Shown piece after piece: positions 18,360 through 25,878 of a DNA stretch of 39,133 nt. The position numbers were made by a program, and so were the translations under genes. The stretch's first letter is position 1. Each line of letters opens with the position of its first letter. The notes under the pieces are model-generated. The model saw only the letters and a list, made by a program, of their open reading frames with translations, did no database searches and was not told where the DNA came from. Source of the DNA: Bacteroides sp. CAG:1076 (GTDB taxonomy: Bacteria > Bacteroidota > Bacteroidia > Bacteroidales > Bacteroidaceae). Where the stretch lies: contig HF993188.1 of the NCBI GenBank assembly GCA_000436795.1, positions 1-39,133 of the forward strand. The letters are read 5' to 3'.

Positions 18360-19847
18360 TTATTTCTTTATTAAAGTTTTAACTGCATGTTTCCAACCCT
18401 CATACAGAGAATCGACATCCGTTTTTGACATTAGAGGAAGCCGTAGCTTCTGTTTTTTTCTTAACGACAACAATTCTGAAAAATTATTCCATTTTCCACG
18501 AGCCAGTCCATTCATCAAAACAGCGCCCAATGCAGATGCTTCTTCTACATCAGAGCAACAAATAGGAGCCTGAAGTATATCAGCCTGAAATTGCATCAGT
18601 AAATTATTTTTTGTCGGTCCCCCATCAACTCTAAGCTCTTTTAAAGGAGTACCAGCACTATGCGACATCATATCTGCAAGATCTTTTACTTGATATGCAA
18701 TTGATTCTAATGCAGCCCTTAACAAATGCGACTTAGTTGTTCCTAATGTCATACCAAAAATAGCAGCCTTCACATCTGGTCTCCACCATGGAGCTCCTAA
18801 TCCAGCAAAAGCAGGAACGAAATATACCCCCTCAGTATCTTTTACAGATGAAGCATATTCTTCTATTTGAGCAGGCGTATCAATCATATGAATTTGTTCG
18901 ACTAACCATTTTATAGTTGCACCAGTACAATGTATATTCCCCTCAAAAGCATAAAATACTTTTCCTAATGCTGCAAAACCTACAGAAGTGACCAATCCCT
19001 CCGGAGCTTTTAAAGCCTTTTCCCCAATATTCATCATAACAGAAGAACCAGTACCATAAGTAGCTTTTCCAAAACCTGGTTCAAAACACATTTGTCCCAT
19101 TAAAGCTCCATGCGAATCACCTAAAACACCTGCTATTTGTATAGGCTTCTGAAACAATCCCTCTAATGTAGTTTCACCAAAAACAGAATCGCACGGCAAA
19201 GGTTGAGGCATCATTGAAACTGGTATAGTAAACAGTTTTAATAGTTCATCATCCCATTGTAAGGTATGTATATTGAAAAGTAATGTTCGAGAAGCGTTTG
19301 TATAATCTGTAGCATGAACTTTTCCCTCTGTTAATTTCCAAATAAGCCAAGAATCAATGGTCCCCATAAGCAAATCACCTTGCTCTGCCTTCTGACGGGC
19401 ACCATCTACATTATCTAATATCCATTTAACACCGCTTGCTGAAAAATAAGGATCGATTAACAAACCTGTTTTTTCACGAACTAATCCGTTATATCCCTCA
19501 TCTTTTAAATTCTGACATATAGAAGCTCCACGCATGCACTGCCAAACGACTGCATTATAAACTGGTAGCCCTGTATGTCTATCCCAAACAACAACTGTTT
19601 CACGCTGATTGGTAAGAGCTAACGAATATGTACATTCTTCTTTATCTTCATCTTGTTGCAGGACACAAGATATAGCTTTCAGTGTATTTTGATAAATTTC
19701 AACAGCATCGTGCTCAACCCAGCCTGTATGGGGATAAAACTGATGATGAGAAATATTTACTCGGTGCAATAACTCACAAGACTCATTAAAAAGCATAGCC
19801 TTTGTAGCCGAAGTACTTTGATCTATTGCAATAACTTTTGTTTTCAT
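18360..19847 (-). CDS. aplK: FGGY-family carbohydrate kinase, candidate apulose kinase
   Basis: 495 residues from the ATG at 19847 (MKTKVIAIDQSTSATKAMLF, the phosphate-1 loop). A second ATG at 19874 overlaps the stop of the upstream transketolase gene as ATGA and would add nine residues; both starts are plausible. Family blocks: TGWVEHDAVEIYQ, TNQRETVVVWDRHTG, GVLGDSHGALMGQ, YGTGSSVMMNIG and RVDGGPTKNNLLMQFQADIL. The overall look is close to glycerol kinase, so glycerol kinase is the main alternative. An isomerase, a sugar permease and split transketolase in the same operon argue for a ketose as substrate. The symbol follows the apulose kinase of the described D-apiose route and rests on context. 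Confidence 0.72.
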   Translation of the reverse strand: MKTKVIAIDQSTSATKAMLFNESCELLHRVNISHHQFYPHTGWVEHDAVEIYQNTLKAISCVLQQDEDKEECTYSLALTNQRETVVVWDRHTGLPVYNAVVWQCMRGASICQNLKDEGYNGLVREKTGLLIDPYFSASGVKWILDNVDGARQKAEQGDLLMGTIDSWLIWKLTEGKVHATDYTNASRTLLFNIHTLQWDDELLKLFTIPVSMMPQPLPCDSVFGETTLEGLFQKPIQIAGVLGDSHGALMGQMCFEPGFGKATYGTGSSVMMNIGEKALKAPEGLVTSVGFAALGKVFYAFEGNIHCTGATIKWLVEQIHMIDTPAQIEEYASSVKDTEGVYFVPAFAGLGAPWWRPDVKAAIFGMTLGTTKSHLLRAALESIAYQVKDLADMMSHSAGTPLKELRVDGGPTKNNLLMQFQADILQAPICCSDVEEASALGAVLMNGLARGKWNNFSELLSLRKKQKLRLPLMSKTDVDSLYEGWKHAVKTLIKK

Positions 19848-19870
19848 ATTTATTAGACTTAAAGTCATTT

Positions 19871-20794
19871 TCATTTTAAAAACTCTAACGCTGCCCGATA
19901 AACACCTTCTGCATTCAAACCATAGTGGGCAAATATTTCAGCAGAAGTTCCATGAACAACATTTTCATCAGGAATACCCAATATTTTAACAGGCACAGGA
20001 TGTTCTGAAAGAGTTTCTGTAACAATACCTCCTAAACCACCAAACTGGCTATGTTCCTCTACTGTTAAAATTCTACCAGTTTCTGAAGCAGCCTTCAAAA
20101 TAGCTTCTTTATCATATGGTTTCAATGAAGCCATGTCCAACACTCGTGCATAAATACCTTTATCACGTAGTTTCAGCCCAGCCTGATAAGCATGATATAC
20201 AGTTTCTCCGGTTCCTATAATTGTCAAATCATTTCCCTCTAACAAGACATTTGACTTTCCTAATGCAAATTCAAAATCATCATTTGTATATACATCAGGA
20301 ACAGCTGCACGACCAACACGCACATATACCGGTTCAGGATAATCCACTAATAACTTTACTAATTTTTTAGTCTGTCGAGCATCGCATGGAAGTACAACAT
20401 TCATACCCGGGAAAGTTCTCATAACAGCTATATCATGCAAACTATGATGAGTCGCTCCCAAAGCTCCATATGCAACACCTCCACTGACTCCTAATATCTT
20501 TACATTATTTTGACTATATGCTAAATCAACTTTCACTTGTTCCAAACTTCTGGCTACATAAAAACAAGCAGGACCACAAACAAATACTTTTTTCCCTGAA
20601 TGAGCTAAACCAGCAGAAATGCCAACAGCATTCTGTTCTGCAATACCACATTCTACGAATTGTTCAGGAAGCTCTTTAGCAAAGTCGCCCAACGTAACAG
20701 AACCACGAGCATCTGTTGTTACTGCAATAATATCTTTGTCCGTACGAGCCAACTCCAACAATGTATCTGTAAAACTTTTTCTACAAGCTATCAT
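19871..20794 (-). CDS. aptB: Transketolase C-terminal half, candidate apulose-4-phosphate transketolase subunit B
   Basis: 307 residues, corresponding to the pyrimidine-binding and C-terminal domains of transketolase. ECGIAEQNAVGISAGLA contains the Glu (E53) that activates thiamine diphosphate, and GATHHSLHDIAVMRTFPGM is the conserved His-rich loop. VYVRVGRAAVP and LTVEEHSQFGGLGGIV complete the family pattern. The N-terminal half is encoded separately just upstream (4 bp gap), so the active enzyme should be a heteromer. Housekeeping transketolases are usually one chain of about 670 residues; this split form is the type assigned in the D-apiose pathway to transfer glycolaldehyde from apulose-4-phosphate to glyceraldehyde-3-phosphate, giving DHAP and xylulose-5-phosphate. 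The assignment here comes from gene context. Confidence 0.75.
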   Translation of the reverse strand: MIACRKSFTDTLLELARTDKDIIAVTTDARGSVTLGDFAKELPEQFVECGIAEQNAVGISAGLAHSGKKVFVCGPACFYVARSLEQVKVDLAYSQNNVKILGVSGGVAYGALGATHHSLHDIAVMRTFPGMNVVLPCDARQTKKLVKLLVDYPEPVYVRVGRAAVPDVYTNDDFEFALGKSNVLLEGNDLTIIGTGETVYHAYQAGLKLRDKGIYARVLDMASLKPYDKEAILKAASETGRILTVEEHSQFGGLGGIVTETLSEHPVPVKILGIPDENVVHGTSAEIFAHYGLNAEGVYRAALEFLK

Positions 20795-20798
20795 AATA

Positions 20799-21629
20799 TT
20801 ATTTTTCTAAAGTTGCTATTCTTTCTGAAATTTCTTGAATTGCCAAATTAAACTCTTCCTCTGTAGGCACTCCATGATGCCACTTAACTACGTTTTCCAT
20901 ATAAGAAACGCCTTTTCCTTTTGTCGTATGAGAAATTAATAAATGAGGACAATGATTCTCAAAATTAATATTAGAGAAACTTTTTACAATATCATCAATA
21001 TCATCCCCATTCATTTCTTTGACATCCCATCCTAACGAAGTCCAACGTTGGCATATACTTTCCAAAGCCATAACTTCCTCTGTTGTTCCACTAATCTGTA
21101 ATTTATTCCTATCTATAATAGCTACTAAATTATCTAATTTATACTGATGCGCAGCCATAGCAGCTTCATAAATAGAACCCTCGTCTTGTTCTCCATCGCC
21201 CATTAAGACATATGTTTTATAAGACTGATGATTCATTTTAGCAGCAAGAGCCATACCTACGCCAATAGATAGCCCATGCCCCAAAGCACCTGTGTTCACT
21301 TCTATTCCAGGAACTTCAATTGTAGGATGTCCTGACAAAATAGAACCATATTCTCCAAGTGTATCAAGGGTTGCAGAAGGAATAATACCTTTCGCTTCTA
21401 AGGTAACATACAACGCTTCAACACAATGACCTTTACTCATAACAAAACGATCACGGTCAGGATCCTTCAAATTCAATGGATTGATATTCATCACAGCATT
21501 ATAAAGCACTGTCAACACATTAAGACATGAAAGATCTCCCCCAATATGCCCGGCCTTAGCTTTAAATACAATCTCCATTAATCTTTTACGATTAATTTCT
21601 GATTTCAAGTACAACTCTTTCGTTTCCAT
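20799..21629 (-). CDS. aptA: Transketolase N-terminal half, candidate apulose-4-phosphate transketolase subunit A
   Basis: 276 residues, the thiamine-diphosphate-binding half. It has KAGHIGGDLSCLNVLTVLY near the N-terminus, DRFVMSKGHCVEALY, the GALGHGLSIGVGMALAAK loop, and the TPP/Mg motif GDGEQDEG (residues 144-151) closing at DRNKLQ (N175). It ends soon after the region where a full transketolase would enter its second domain, and that second domain is the next gene. It is the first gene of the catabolic operon. Its promoter region carries repeated TTTCG/CGAAA half-sites, one of them inside codons 2-4, which suggests control by the divergent DeoR protein. Confidence 0.75.
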   Translation of the reverse strand: METKELYLKSEINRKRLMEIVFKAKAGHIGGDLSCLNVLTVLYNAVMNINPLNLKDPDRDRFVMSKGHCVEALYVTLEAKGIIPSATLDTLGEYGSILSGHPTIEVPGIEVNTGALGHGLSIGVGMALAAKMNHQSYKTYVLMGDGEQDEGSIYEAAMAAHQYKLDNLVAIIDRNKLQISGTTEEVMALESICQRWTSLGWDVKEMNGDDIDDIVKSFSNINFENHCPHLLISHTTKGKGVSYMENVVKWHHGVPTEEEFNLAIQEISERIATLEK

Positions 21630-21644
21630 ATTATTTGTTTATTT

Positions 21645-21705
21645 TTTCGTTTACAAATAAAGTATAAAAAAAGGAATCAAACAAACAAAACGAAGATAAA
21701 CGAAA
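21645..21705. promoter_or_regulatory. Candidate DeoR operator half-sites bracketing the aptA promoter
   Basis: TTTCGTTTA at 21645-21653 is the exact complement of TAAACGAAA at 21697-21705. A further near copy, AAAACGAAG at 21688-21696, is placed so that the two CGAA cores are exactly 10 bp apart, on the same helix face. A fourth, TTTCGTTTC, lies at 21618-21626 inside aptA. DeoR-family operators commonly contain TTTCG/CGAAA cores. The sites lie on either side of the candidate -33/-7 elements. Confidence 0.5.
21654..21685 (-). promoter_or_regulatory. Candidate promoter of the aptA operon
   Basis: On the minus strand, TTTG at 21682-21685 and TTTATTTG at 21654-21661 (seven of eight to TAnnTTTG) are 20 bp apart, as expected for the Bacteroides primary sigma factor. 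Transcription would start near 21645, inside a candidate operator, and give a leader of about 15-20 bases. Confidence 0.5.
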
Positions 21706-21800
21706 TATTATTAACACTAATTAAATATCAAAGAAGAGAAAAAATAAAAAACAAGCACTTAAAAAAGCTCAAAATCAAACAGTTCTTCAGAGAAAATAAT

Positions 21801-21808
21801 TACCTTTG
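21801..21808 (+). promoter_or_regulatory. -7 element of the ribB-deoR transcript
   Basis: TACCTTTG matches TAnnTTTG exactly and lies 32 bases before the ribB ATG. No clear TTTG -33 box is seen at the right distance. I also see no FMN-riboswitch-like conserved stretch in the ~210 bp between aptA and ribB. Confidence 0.5.
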
Positions 21809-21840
21809 CAAATAATATAATCTTATAACACATAAAAAGT

Positions 21841-22455
21841 ATGCTAAATTCAGTAGAAGAAGGCCTGAAAGATATCTGCCAAGGGAAAGTTATTATTGTA
21901 ATTGATGATGAAAACAGAGAAAATGAAGGAGATTTTATTGTTGCTGGAGAAAAAATTACTCCTGAAATAGTAAATTTCATGATAACCAATGGTAGAGGAT
22001 TACTCTGTGCTCCTATCCCTCAGACACGATGCGCGGAATTAAAACTGGCGCCAATGGCTACCGATAACACATCATTATTAGGAACACCTTTTACTATGTC
22101 TGTCGATTTGAAAGGATATGGATGTACAACAGGTGTATCAGCTTACGATAGAGCAAAGACCATCCATGCACTTGTCTGTGGTGACATAAAACCAGATGAA
22201 TTAGCAAGACCTGGACATATTTTTCCCCTTTACGGAGCTTCTAATGGCGTATTAGAAAGAGATGGACATACAGAAGCATTACTTGATATGACTAGACTCG
22301 CCGGATTAAAACCCGGAGGAGCCCTTATAGAAATATTAAATGAAGATGGAACAATGGCACGCTTACCACAATTAGAAAAAATAGCGAAAAAATTCCACTT
22401 AAAAATAGTATCAATAAAAAGTATTCAAGAATATCGAATAAAACATAACATCTAA
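21841..22455 (+). CDS. ribB: Monofunctional 3,4-dihydroxy-2-butanone 4-phosphate synthase (RibB type)
   Basis: 204 residues, equal in length to stand-alone RibB, with no GTP cyclohydrolase II domain. All active-site motifs are present: [10 protein letters not shown] (R26, E27, E29, D31), [20 protein letters not shown] (H126), DGHTEALLD (H143) and E164 before NEDGTMAR. The known reaction turns ribulose-5-phosphate into DHBP plus formate for riboflavin synthesis. The setting is unusual: it is paired with a DeoR regulator (14 bp gap) and faces a ketose-catabolic operon, with no other riboflavin genes in view. Either it is an ordinary RibB by chance here, or a paralog used in sugar catabolism. 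Its intact motifs show that it should be active. Confidence 0.85.
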   Translation: MLNSVEEGLKDICQGKVIIVIDDENRENEGDFIVAGEKITPEIVNFMITNGRGLLCAPIPQTRCAELKLAPMATDNTSLLGTPFTMSVDLKGYGCTTGVSAYDRAKTIHALVCGDIKPDELARPGHIFPLYGASNGVLERDGHTEALLDMTRLAGLKPGGALIEILNEDGTMARLPQLEKIAKKFHLKIVSIKSIQEYRIKHNI

Positions 22456-22469
22456 ATAATAAAAGTACC

Positions 22470-23228
22470 ATGGCATTAAATCAAAGAAGACTAAAAATAT
22501 TAAATCTCATTCGAGAAGACGGACATGCAAAGGTACAAGACCTCAGCAAAATATTTAAAGTAACAGATGTAACCATTAGACAAGATTTAGAAGAATTGGA
22601 AAAAATGGGATACATTGAAAGAGAACATGGCGGTGCTTTCTTGAAAGATGTCAGTTCGTTTGCTAAAACAGGTCAACTCTTAAACCAAAAAAACATTGAA
22701 GAAAAAAAAGAAATAGCCAAAAAAGCTGTCAACTTCATAAACGAAGGTGATTGTATTATTTTAGATTCAGGTTCCACTACAACTGAAATAGCAAAGCTTT
22801 TGATTTCTTACAAGGACCTAACCATCATCACCAATGCGCTCAATATAGCCTTAATATTAGGAGAGAATCCCAACATTAACCTAATTGTTACAGGTGGAGA
22901 ATTCAAGGCCCCAACATTATCTTTAACAGGAGAAATGGCCGCACAACCATTCAATAATCTACATGCAAATAAATTATTTTTAGCAACTGCGGGTATATCT
23001 TCTAAAATGCAGCTCACATACCCAAGTTTAAGTGACTTGGTAGTAAAATCAGCTATGATAAGATCCTCGGATGAAGTGTTTTTGGTTGCAGATTCTTCCA
23101 AAATAGGAAATACATCCTTTGCCAGCTTAGGAAGCATATCTTTGATAAAAGCCCTCATTACAGACAATAAAATATCAGAGGAGGATATTAAAAAGATAGA
23201 AGAAAAGAACGTTAAAATAATTTTCTAA
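22470..23228 (+). CDS. DeoR/GlpR-family transcriptional regulator, likely repressor of the apt operon
   Basis: 252 residues. The N-terminal winged helix-turn-helix (RRLKILNLIREDGHAKVQDLSKIFKV, then TDVTIRQDLEELEKMGYIEREHGGAFL) is the DeoR signature at residues 6-55. The C-terminal effector domain carries the sugar-phosphate-binding loop IILDSGSTTTEIAKLL and later VFLVADSSKIG. DeoR proteins usually repress sugar-catabolic genes and are released by a phosphorylated sugar; here the natural candidate is apulose-4-phosphate or another product of the operon kinase. It is co-transcribed with ribB and divergent from aptA, whose promoter has matching half-sites. Whether it also controls susC is unknown. 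Confidence 0.9.
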   Translation: MALNQRRLKILNLIREDGHAKVQDLSKIFKVTDVTIRQDLEELEKMGYIEREHGGAFLKDVSSFAKTGQLLNQKNIEEKKEIAKKAVNFINEGDCIILDSGSTTTEIAKLLISYKDLTIITNALNIALILGENPNINLIVTGGEFKAPTLSLTGEMAAQPFNNLHANKLFLATAGISSKMQLTYPSLSDLVVKSAMIRSSDEVFLVADSSKIGNTSFASLGSISLIKALITDNKISEEDIKKIEEKNVKIIF

Positions 23229-23260
23229 GGATTTACAGAATTGCATTTTACAAGAAAAAG

Positions 23261-23334
23261 TGGAGCATACAGGACTCGAACCTGCCACCTTTTGACTGCC
23301 AGTCAAACGCTCTAGCCAGATGAGCTAATGCCCC
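23261..23334 (-). tRNA. tRNA-Ala (anticodon GGC)
   Basis: A 74-base cloverleaf on the minus strand. The acceptor stem GGGGCAT/ATGCTCC contains the G3-U70 pair that marks alanine tRNAs. The D arm is GCTC...GAGC, the anticodon stem TTTGA/TCAAA has loop CTGGCAG (anticodon GGC), and the T arm is GCAGG-TTCGAGT-CCTGT. The discriminator base is A. CCA is not encoded; CTTTTTC follows. Confidence 0.95.
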
Positions 23335-23351
23335 ATTAAGTATTATGCTGA

Positions 23352-23359
23352 CAAATATA
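23352..23359 (-). promoter_or_regulatory. -7 element of tRNA-Ala
   Basis: On the minus strand the bases read TATATTTG, a perfect TAnnTTTG box, 17 bases before the first base of the tRNA. Confidence 0.55.
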
Positions 23360-23402
23360 CAATAAGATTTTTAAATAAGTCATAAAAATACAACCGATTT
23401 TA

Positions 23403-23472
23403 AAAGGACCTGTTTAAATTATTCCGTGCATTTTAACATATTCTTCTAACGGGATATTTAAACAGGTTCTTT
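23403..23472. repeat. Long imperfect hairpin upstream of the GNAT gene
   Basis: AAAGGACCTGTTTAAAT at 23403-23419 pairs with 23456-23472 over 17 positions with one G-U. After one bulged T, a second stem ATTCCGT/ACGGGAT (23421-23427 with 23449-23455, one G-U) closes a 21-base loop. On the plus strand the hairpin is followed by ACC and a run of seven T. It could be a terminator for plus-strand transcription past the tRNA gene, or a leader structure of the GNAT gene, whose ATG is 32 bases on. Confidence 0.55.
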
Positions 23473-23504
23473 ACCTTTTTTTCGAAAAAATCAAATTCGA
23501 CATA

Positions 23505-24005
23505 ATGGAACTTAAAATACGCCAAGCCACAAATTCCGACTTGAATAAACTTATGGATATTTTCGATGCTGCACGAAAATTCATGCAAGCAACAGGAAAT
23601 GCTAACCAATGGATAAAAGGATACCCGCAACGCGAACTAATTGCTCAAGAAATAGCATCGGGACACTGCTATATATGTTTGAATGAACAAGAAACTCCAG
23701 TAGGTACTTTTTGCTTTATCGAAGGTCCCGACCCCACATATCCTTATATCGAAAGAGGTAATTGGTTAGATGAAGCTCCTTATTGGGTTATTCACAGACT
23801 GGCTTCCGACAACAGTTGCCACGGAGTATTTGAGGCCTGCATCAAATGGTGCATACAACAAACTACAAATCTGCGTATCGATACTCATTCAGACAATAAA
23901 ATTATGCAGCATTTGTTGGAGAAAAACGGTTTTACACGCTGCGGAATCATCTACGTATCCAATGGCACTCCACGTATCGCATACCAGCGTCATCAAGTAT
24001 CATAG
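23505..24005 (+). CDS. GNAT-family N-acetyltransferase
   Basis: 166 residues reading as a single GNAT fold: IRQATNSDLNKLMDIFDAARKFM at the start, WVIHRLASDNSCHGVFEACIKWC in the middle, and LRIDTHSDNKIMQHLLEKNGFTRCGIIYV at the end, which is the usual NxxMxxxLEKxGF block. The acetyl-CoA loop (normally Q/RxxGxG/A) is replaced by SDNSCHG, as in a subgroup seen in gut Bacteroidetes and Firmicutes. The acceptor substrate is unknown. It has its own transcription unit; its stop codon overlaps the converging Nudix gene by six bases. Confidence 0.85.
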   Translation: MELKIRQATNSDLNKLMDIFDAARKFMQATGNANQWIKGYPQRELIAQEIASGHCYICLNEQETPVGTFCFIEGPDPTYPYIERGNWLDEAPYWVIHRLASDNSCHGVFEACIKWCIQQTTNLRIDTHSDNKIMQHLLEKNGFTRCGIIYVSNGTPRIAYQRHQVS

Positions 24006-24557
24006 TAAATGACGTTCGGCAAACAACTTCCACAAGGGGGCAGCCATCAGTGCCTGCCGAATATTATTACCGATTAACAGTTCCCGAACCTCATTGACCG
24101 ACAACAAATGTATACTTATATCTTCGGTCGGTTCGAGATGCTGTCCGGAAACCGGTTCAACTCCTTCTGCCAAGAAGCAATGACAGAGATTATTCATCGT
24201 ACTGGTATTAGCTGAAAGCGTCATAAAATTCATCCATGTACCTCCGGCATACCCCGTTTCTTCATATAATTCTCTTTGGGCTGAATCCAAAGGTTCCTCT
24301 CCTTTTTCACAGACTCCGGCACAAATTTCATAACCAGTCCACTGCAAGCCATGCCGATACTGACGTTCCATCAAGAATTTTCCTTCTTTCGTGATAGCTA
24401 TAACGTTCACCCAATCGGGATATTCCAGCACATAATACTCATCATTTACCACTCCGTTTGGCAAGCGAACACAATCACGCCGAGCTGTCAACCACGGACG
24501 TCGGATAAGATACTCACTATGAAGGATTTTCCATTTTCTATCATCATTTTCTATCAT
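24000..24557 (-). CDS. Nudix hydrolase, ADP-ribose pyrophosphatase-like
   Basis: 185 residues. The complete Nudix box starts at GVCEKGE and runs through EPLDSAQ to RELYEETGY (G-x5-E-x7-REUxEExGU), so the Mg-binding Glu residues are all present. The preceding EYPDWVNVIAITKEGKFLMERQYRHG and the box position resemble ADP-ribose/nucleoside-diphosphate-sugar pyrophosphatases, which cut at the diphosphate. The start at 24557 overlaps the end of the upstream GNAT gene by 14 bases, so the two are in one transcript. Substrate cannot be decided from sequence. Confidence 0.88.
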   Translation of the reverse strand: MIENDDRKWKILHSEYLIRRPWLTARRDCVRLPNGVVNDEYYVLEYPDWVNVIAITKEGKFLMERQYRHGLQWTGYEICAGVCEKGEEPLDSAQRELYEETGYAGGTWMNFMTLSANTSTMNNLCHCFLAEGVEPVSGQHLEPTEDISIHLLSVNEVRELLIGNNIRQALMAAPLWKLFAERHLL

Positions 24558-25452
24558 ATTTCAATTTTAAATGTAAAACCGGAAACGGCCGACCAGCAGC
24601 ATCAAATTCATCGCGTGAAATAATCTCAAAACCTTTATTTAAATAAAAGCGAACTGCCACAGAGTTTTGTTCATTGACATCTATCTTATCAATGCATTTT
24701 TCTCGTATAGCAAAATCAATCAACCTGCTTCCATATCCTTTTCCTTGCTCCTGAGGAGCGACAAAAAGCATCTCAATCAGTTCACGGCTCAATCCCATAA
24801 AGGCGGTTATTCTTCCTTCTCTATTACGAATGCAATATAAATCCACTCCTGGAAGATAAATCATACGAACTAAAGGCTTATAGTATTGTATATCTTCTTC
24901 CGAAAGAAAATGATGCGTACTACGGACAGCTTCTTCCCAAATCAATAATAATTCTTCAAAATCGGTTTCATCCGGTTGATAAATCAATGGTTTTCTCATC
25001 CGGAAATTTGTCAAATCTACTCCATTCACCCTCACTATCTGTTTCTGTTCCATAGAGAATCCCTGTGACAGAAAAAAAGATTTAGCAGTAAGACTTACTT
25101 CTGAAAACAAACCGGGAGCCTGAAAATAACGAGCATAATCTTCTGCTGCACAAAGGAGAAAAGACGCAACTCCTCTTCTCTGATGGGCTGGATGCACAAA
25201 CATGCTATGTATATAACCATCACATCTCACCGACGTAAATCCTGCCACCTTCCCCGAAGGCTGACTGACTGCTGTTATGAAATGTAAATCACCTGAGAGT
25301 AATTTCTCCCAGCGGGAAAGCGTAGCACACTGTAACCATGCCTCTACTTGAGCAGAGGTATAGTCCTTACGACAGGTTACACGTACCGCTTCCTCGAATA
25401 CTGGAGATAATGCTTCAGCTCTAACCGAAGTTGTAAGCAAATAGTCAGTCAT
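24544..25452 (-). CDS. Two-domain GNAT acetyltransferase
   Basis: 302 residues when started at MTDYLLTTSVRAEALSPVFEEAV (ATG 25452). An earlier in-frame ATG at 25485 would add eleven residues and is less typical. Two GNAT domains are in tandem: the first holds MFVHPAHQRRGVASFLLCAAEDYA (acetyl-CoA loop QRRGVA) and the second MLFVAPQEQGKGYGSRLIDFAI (loop EQGKGYG) with DVNEQNSVAVRFYLNKGFE. Both loops are intact, so both halves may bind acetyl-CoA. Substrate unknown. It overlaps the Nudix gene downstream by 14 bases. Confidence 0.85.
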   Translation of the reverse strand: MTDYLLTTSVRAEALSPVFEEAVRVTCRKDYTSAQVEAWLQCATLSRWEKLLSGDLHFITAVSQPSGKVAGFTSVRCDGYIHSMFVHPAHQRRGVASFLLCAAEDYARYFQAPGLFSEVSLTAKSFFLSQGFSMEQKQIVRVNGVDLTNFRMRKPLIYQPDETDFEELLLIWEEAVRSTHHFLSEEDIQYYKPLVRMIYLPGVDLYCIRNREGRITAFMGLSRELIEMLFVAPQEQGKGYGSRLIDFAIREKCIDKIDVNEQNSVAVRFYLNKGFEIISRDEFDAAGRPFPVLHLKLKYDRK

Positions 25453-25554
25453 ATTCCATACAATAAACAAAAATCTATTATACAAAGATATAAGTTTTTA
25501 AGAATAAGATTTCAAGTTGCCTACAAATTATTCTATCTTTATTTTATAAAATCA

Positions 25555-25878
25555 TTAGACAATATACATACGTTTATCTTTTCCCCCTGTACATTAATAT
25601 TCCCTACATTACAAACTCAACAACATACACTGGAATCATAGGTTAGACAAGTCACTAAATCCCCCCGGGAACAAGTAGGAGTAGCTGTCATCATCAACGG
25701 AAAAGATACGGTAACGATAAACAACAACTACCGTTATCTGCTGATGAGTATTGTAAAATCTGCTCAGTCACTGACTGTAGCTCACTTTCTACACCAACAC
25801 AACCAACAGCTTTTATTTCATTACTTCCCGATGCATACAGTCCCCTGCGGGATAAATATCCTGAAGGGGAACTCATCA
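25555..25878 (+). pseudogene. Decayed class A beta-lactamase (CepA/CblA/CfxA-like) fragment
   Basis: Reading one plus-strand frame gives a degenerate signal-like segment, an in-frame stop (TAG at 25639-25641), then VGVAVIINGKDTVTINNNYRY from 25675 and LLMSIVKSAQSL. This matches the N-terminal strand and the Ser-x-x-Lys helix (SIVK, 25747-25758) of Bacteroides class A beta-lactamases such as CepA. After HQHNQQ the homology jumps frame and continues as PDAYSPLRDKYPEGELIT, which equals the PDTYSPLR block of CepA/CblA, with a short deletion between. The SDN, Glu166 and KTG regions are absent; the relic runs into the 3' end of the EamA gene. No start codon is seen. It cannot give resistance. It fills the otherwise gene-free stretch 25453-25875. 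Confidence 0.8.

Noticed and set aside
18360..19847. FGGY kinase as ordinary glycerol kinase
   Set aside because: Sequence resembles GlpK, but the operon has an isomerase, split transketolase and sugar permease and no glycerol facilitator or glycerol-3-phosphate dehydrogenase, so a ketose kinase fits better. Kept as the stated alternative.
21630..21840. FMN riboswitch upstream of ribB
   Set aside because: I looked for the conserved RFN core stretches and saw none; the gap is A+T rich with only promoter and operator-like elements.
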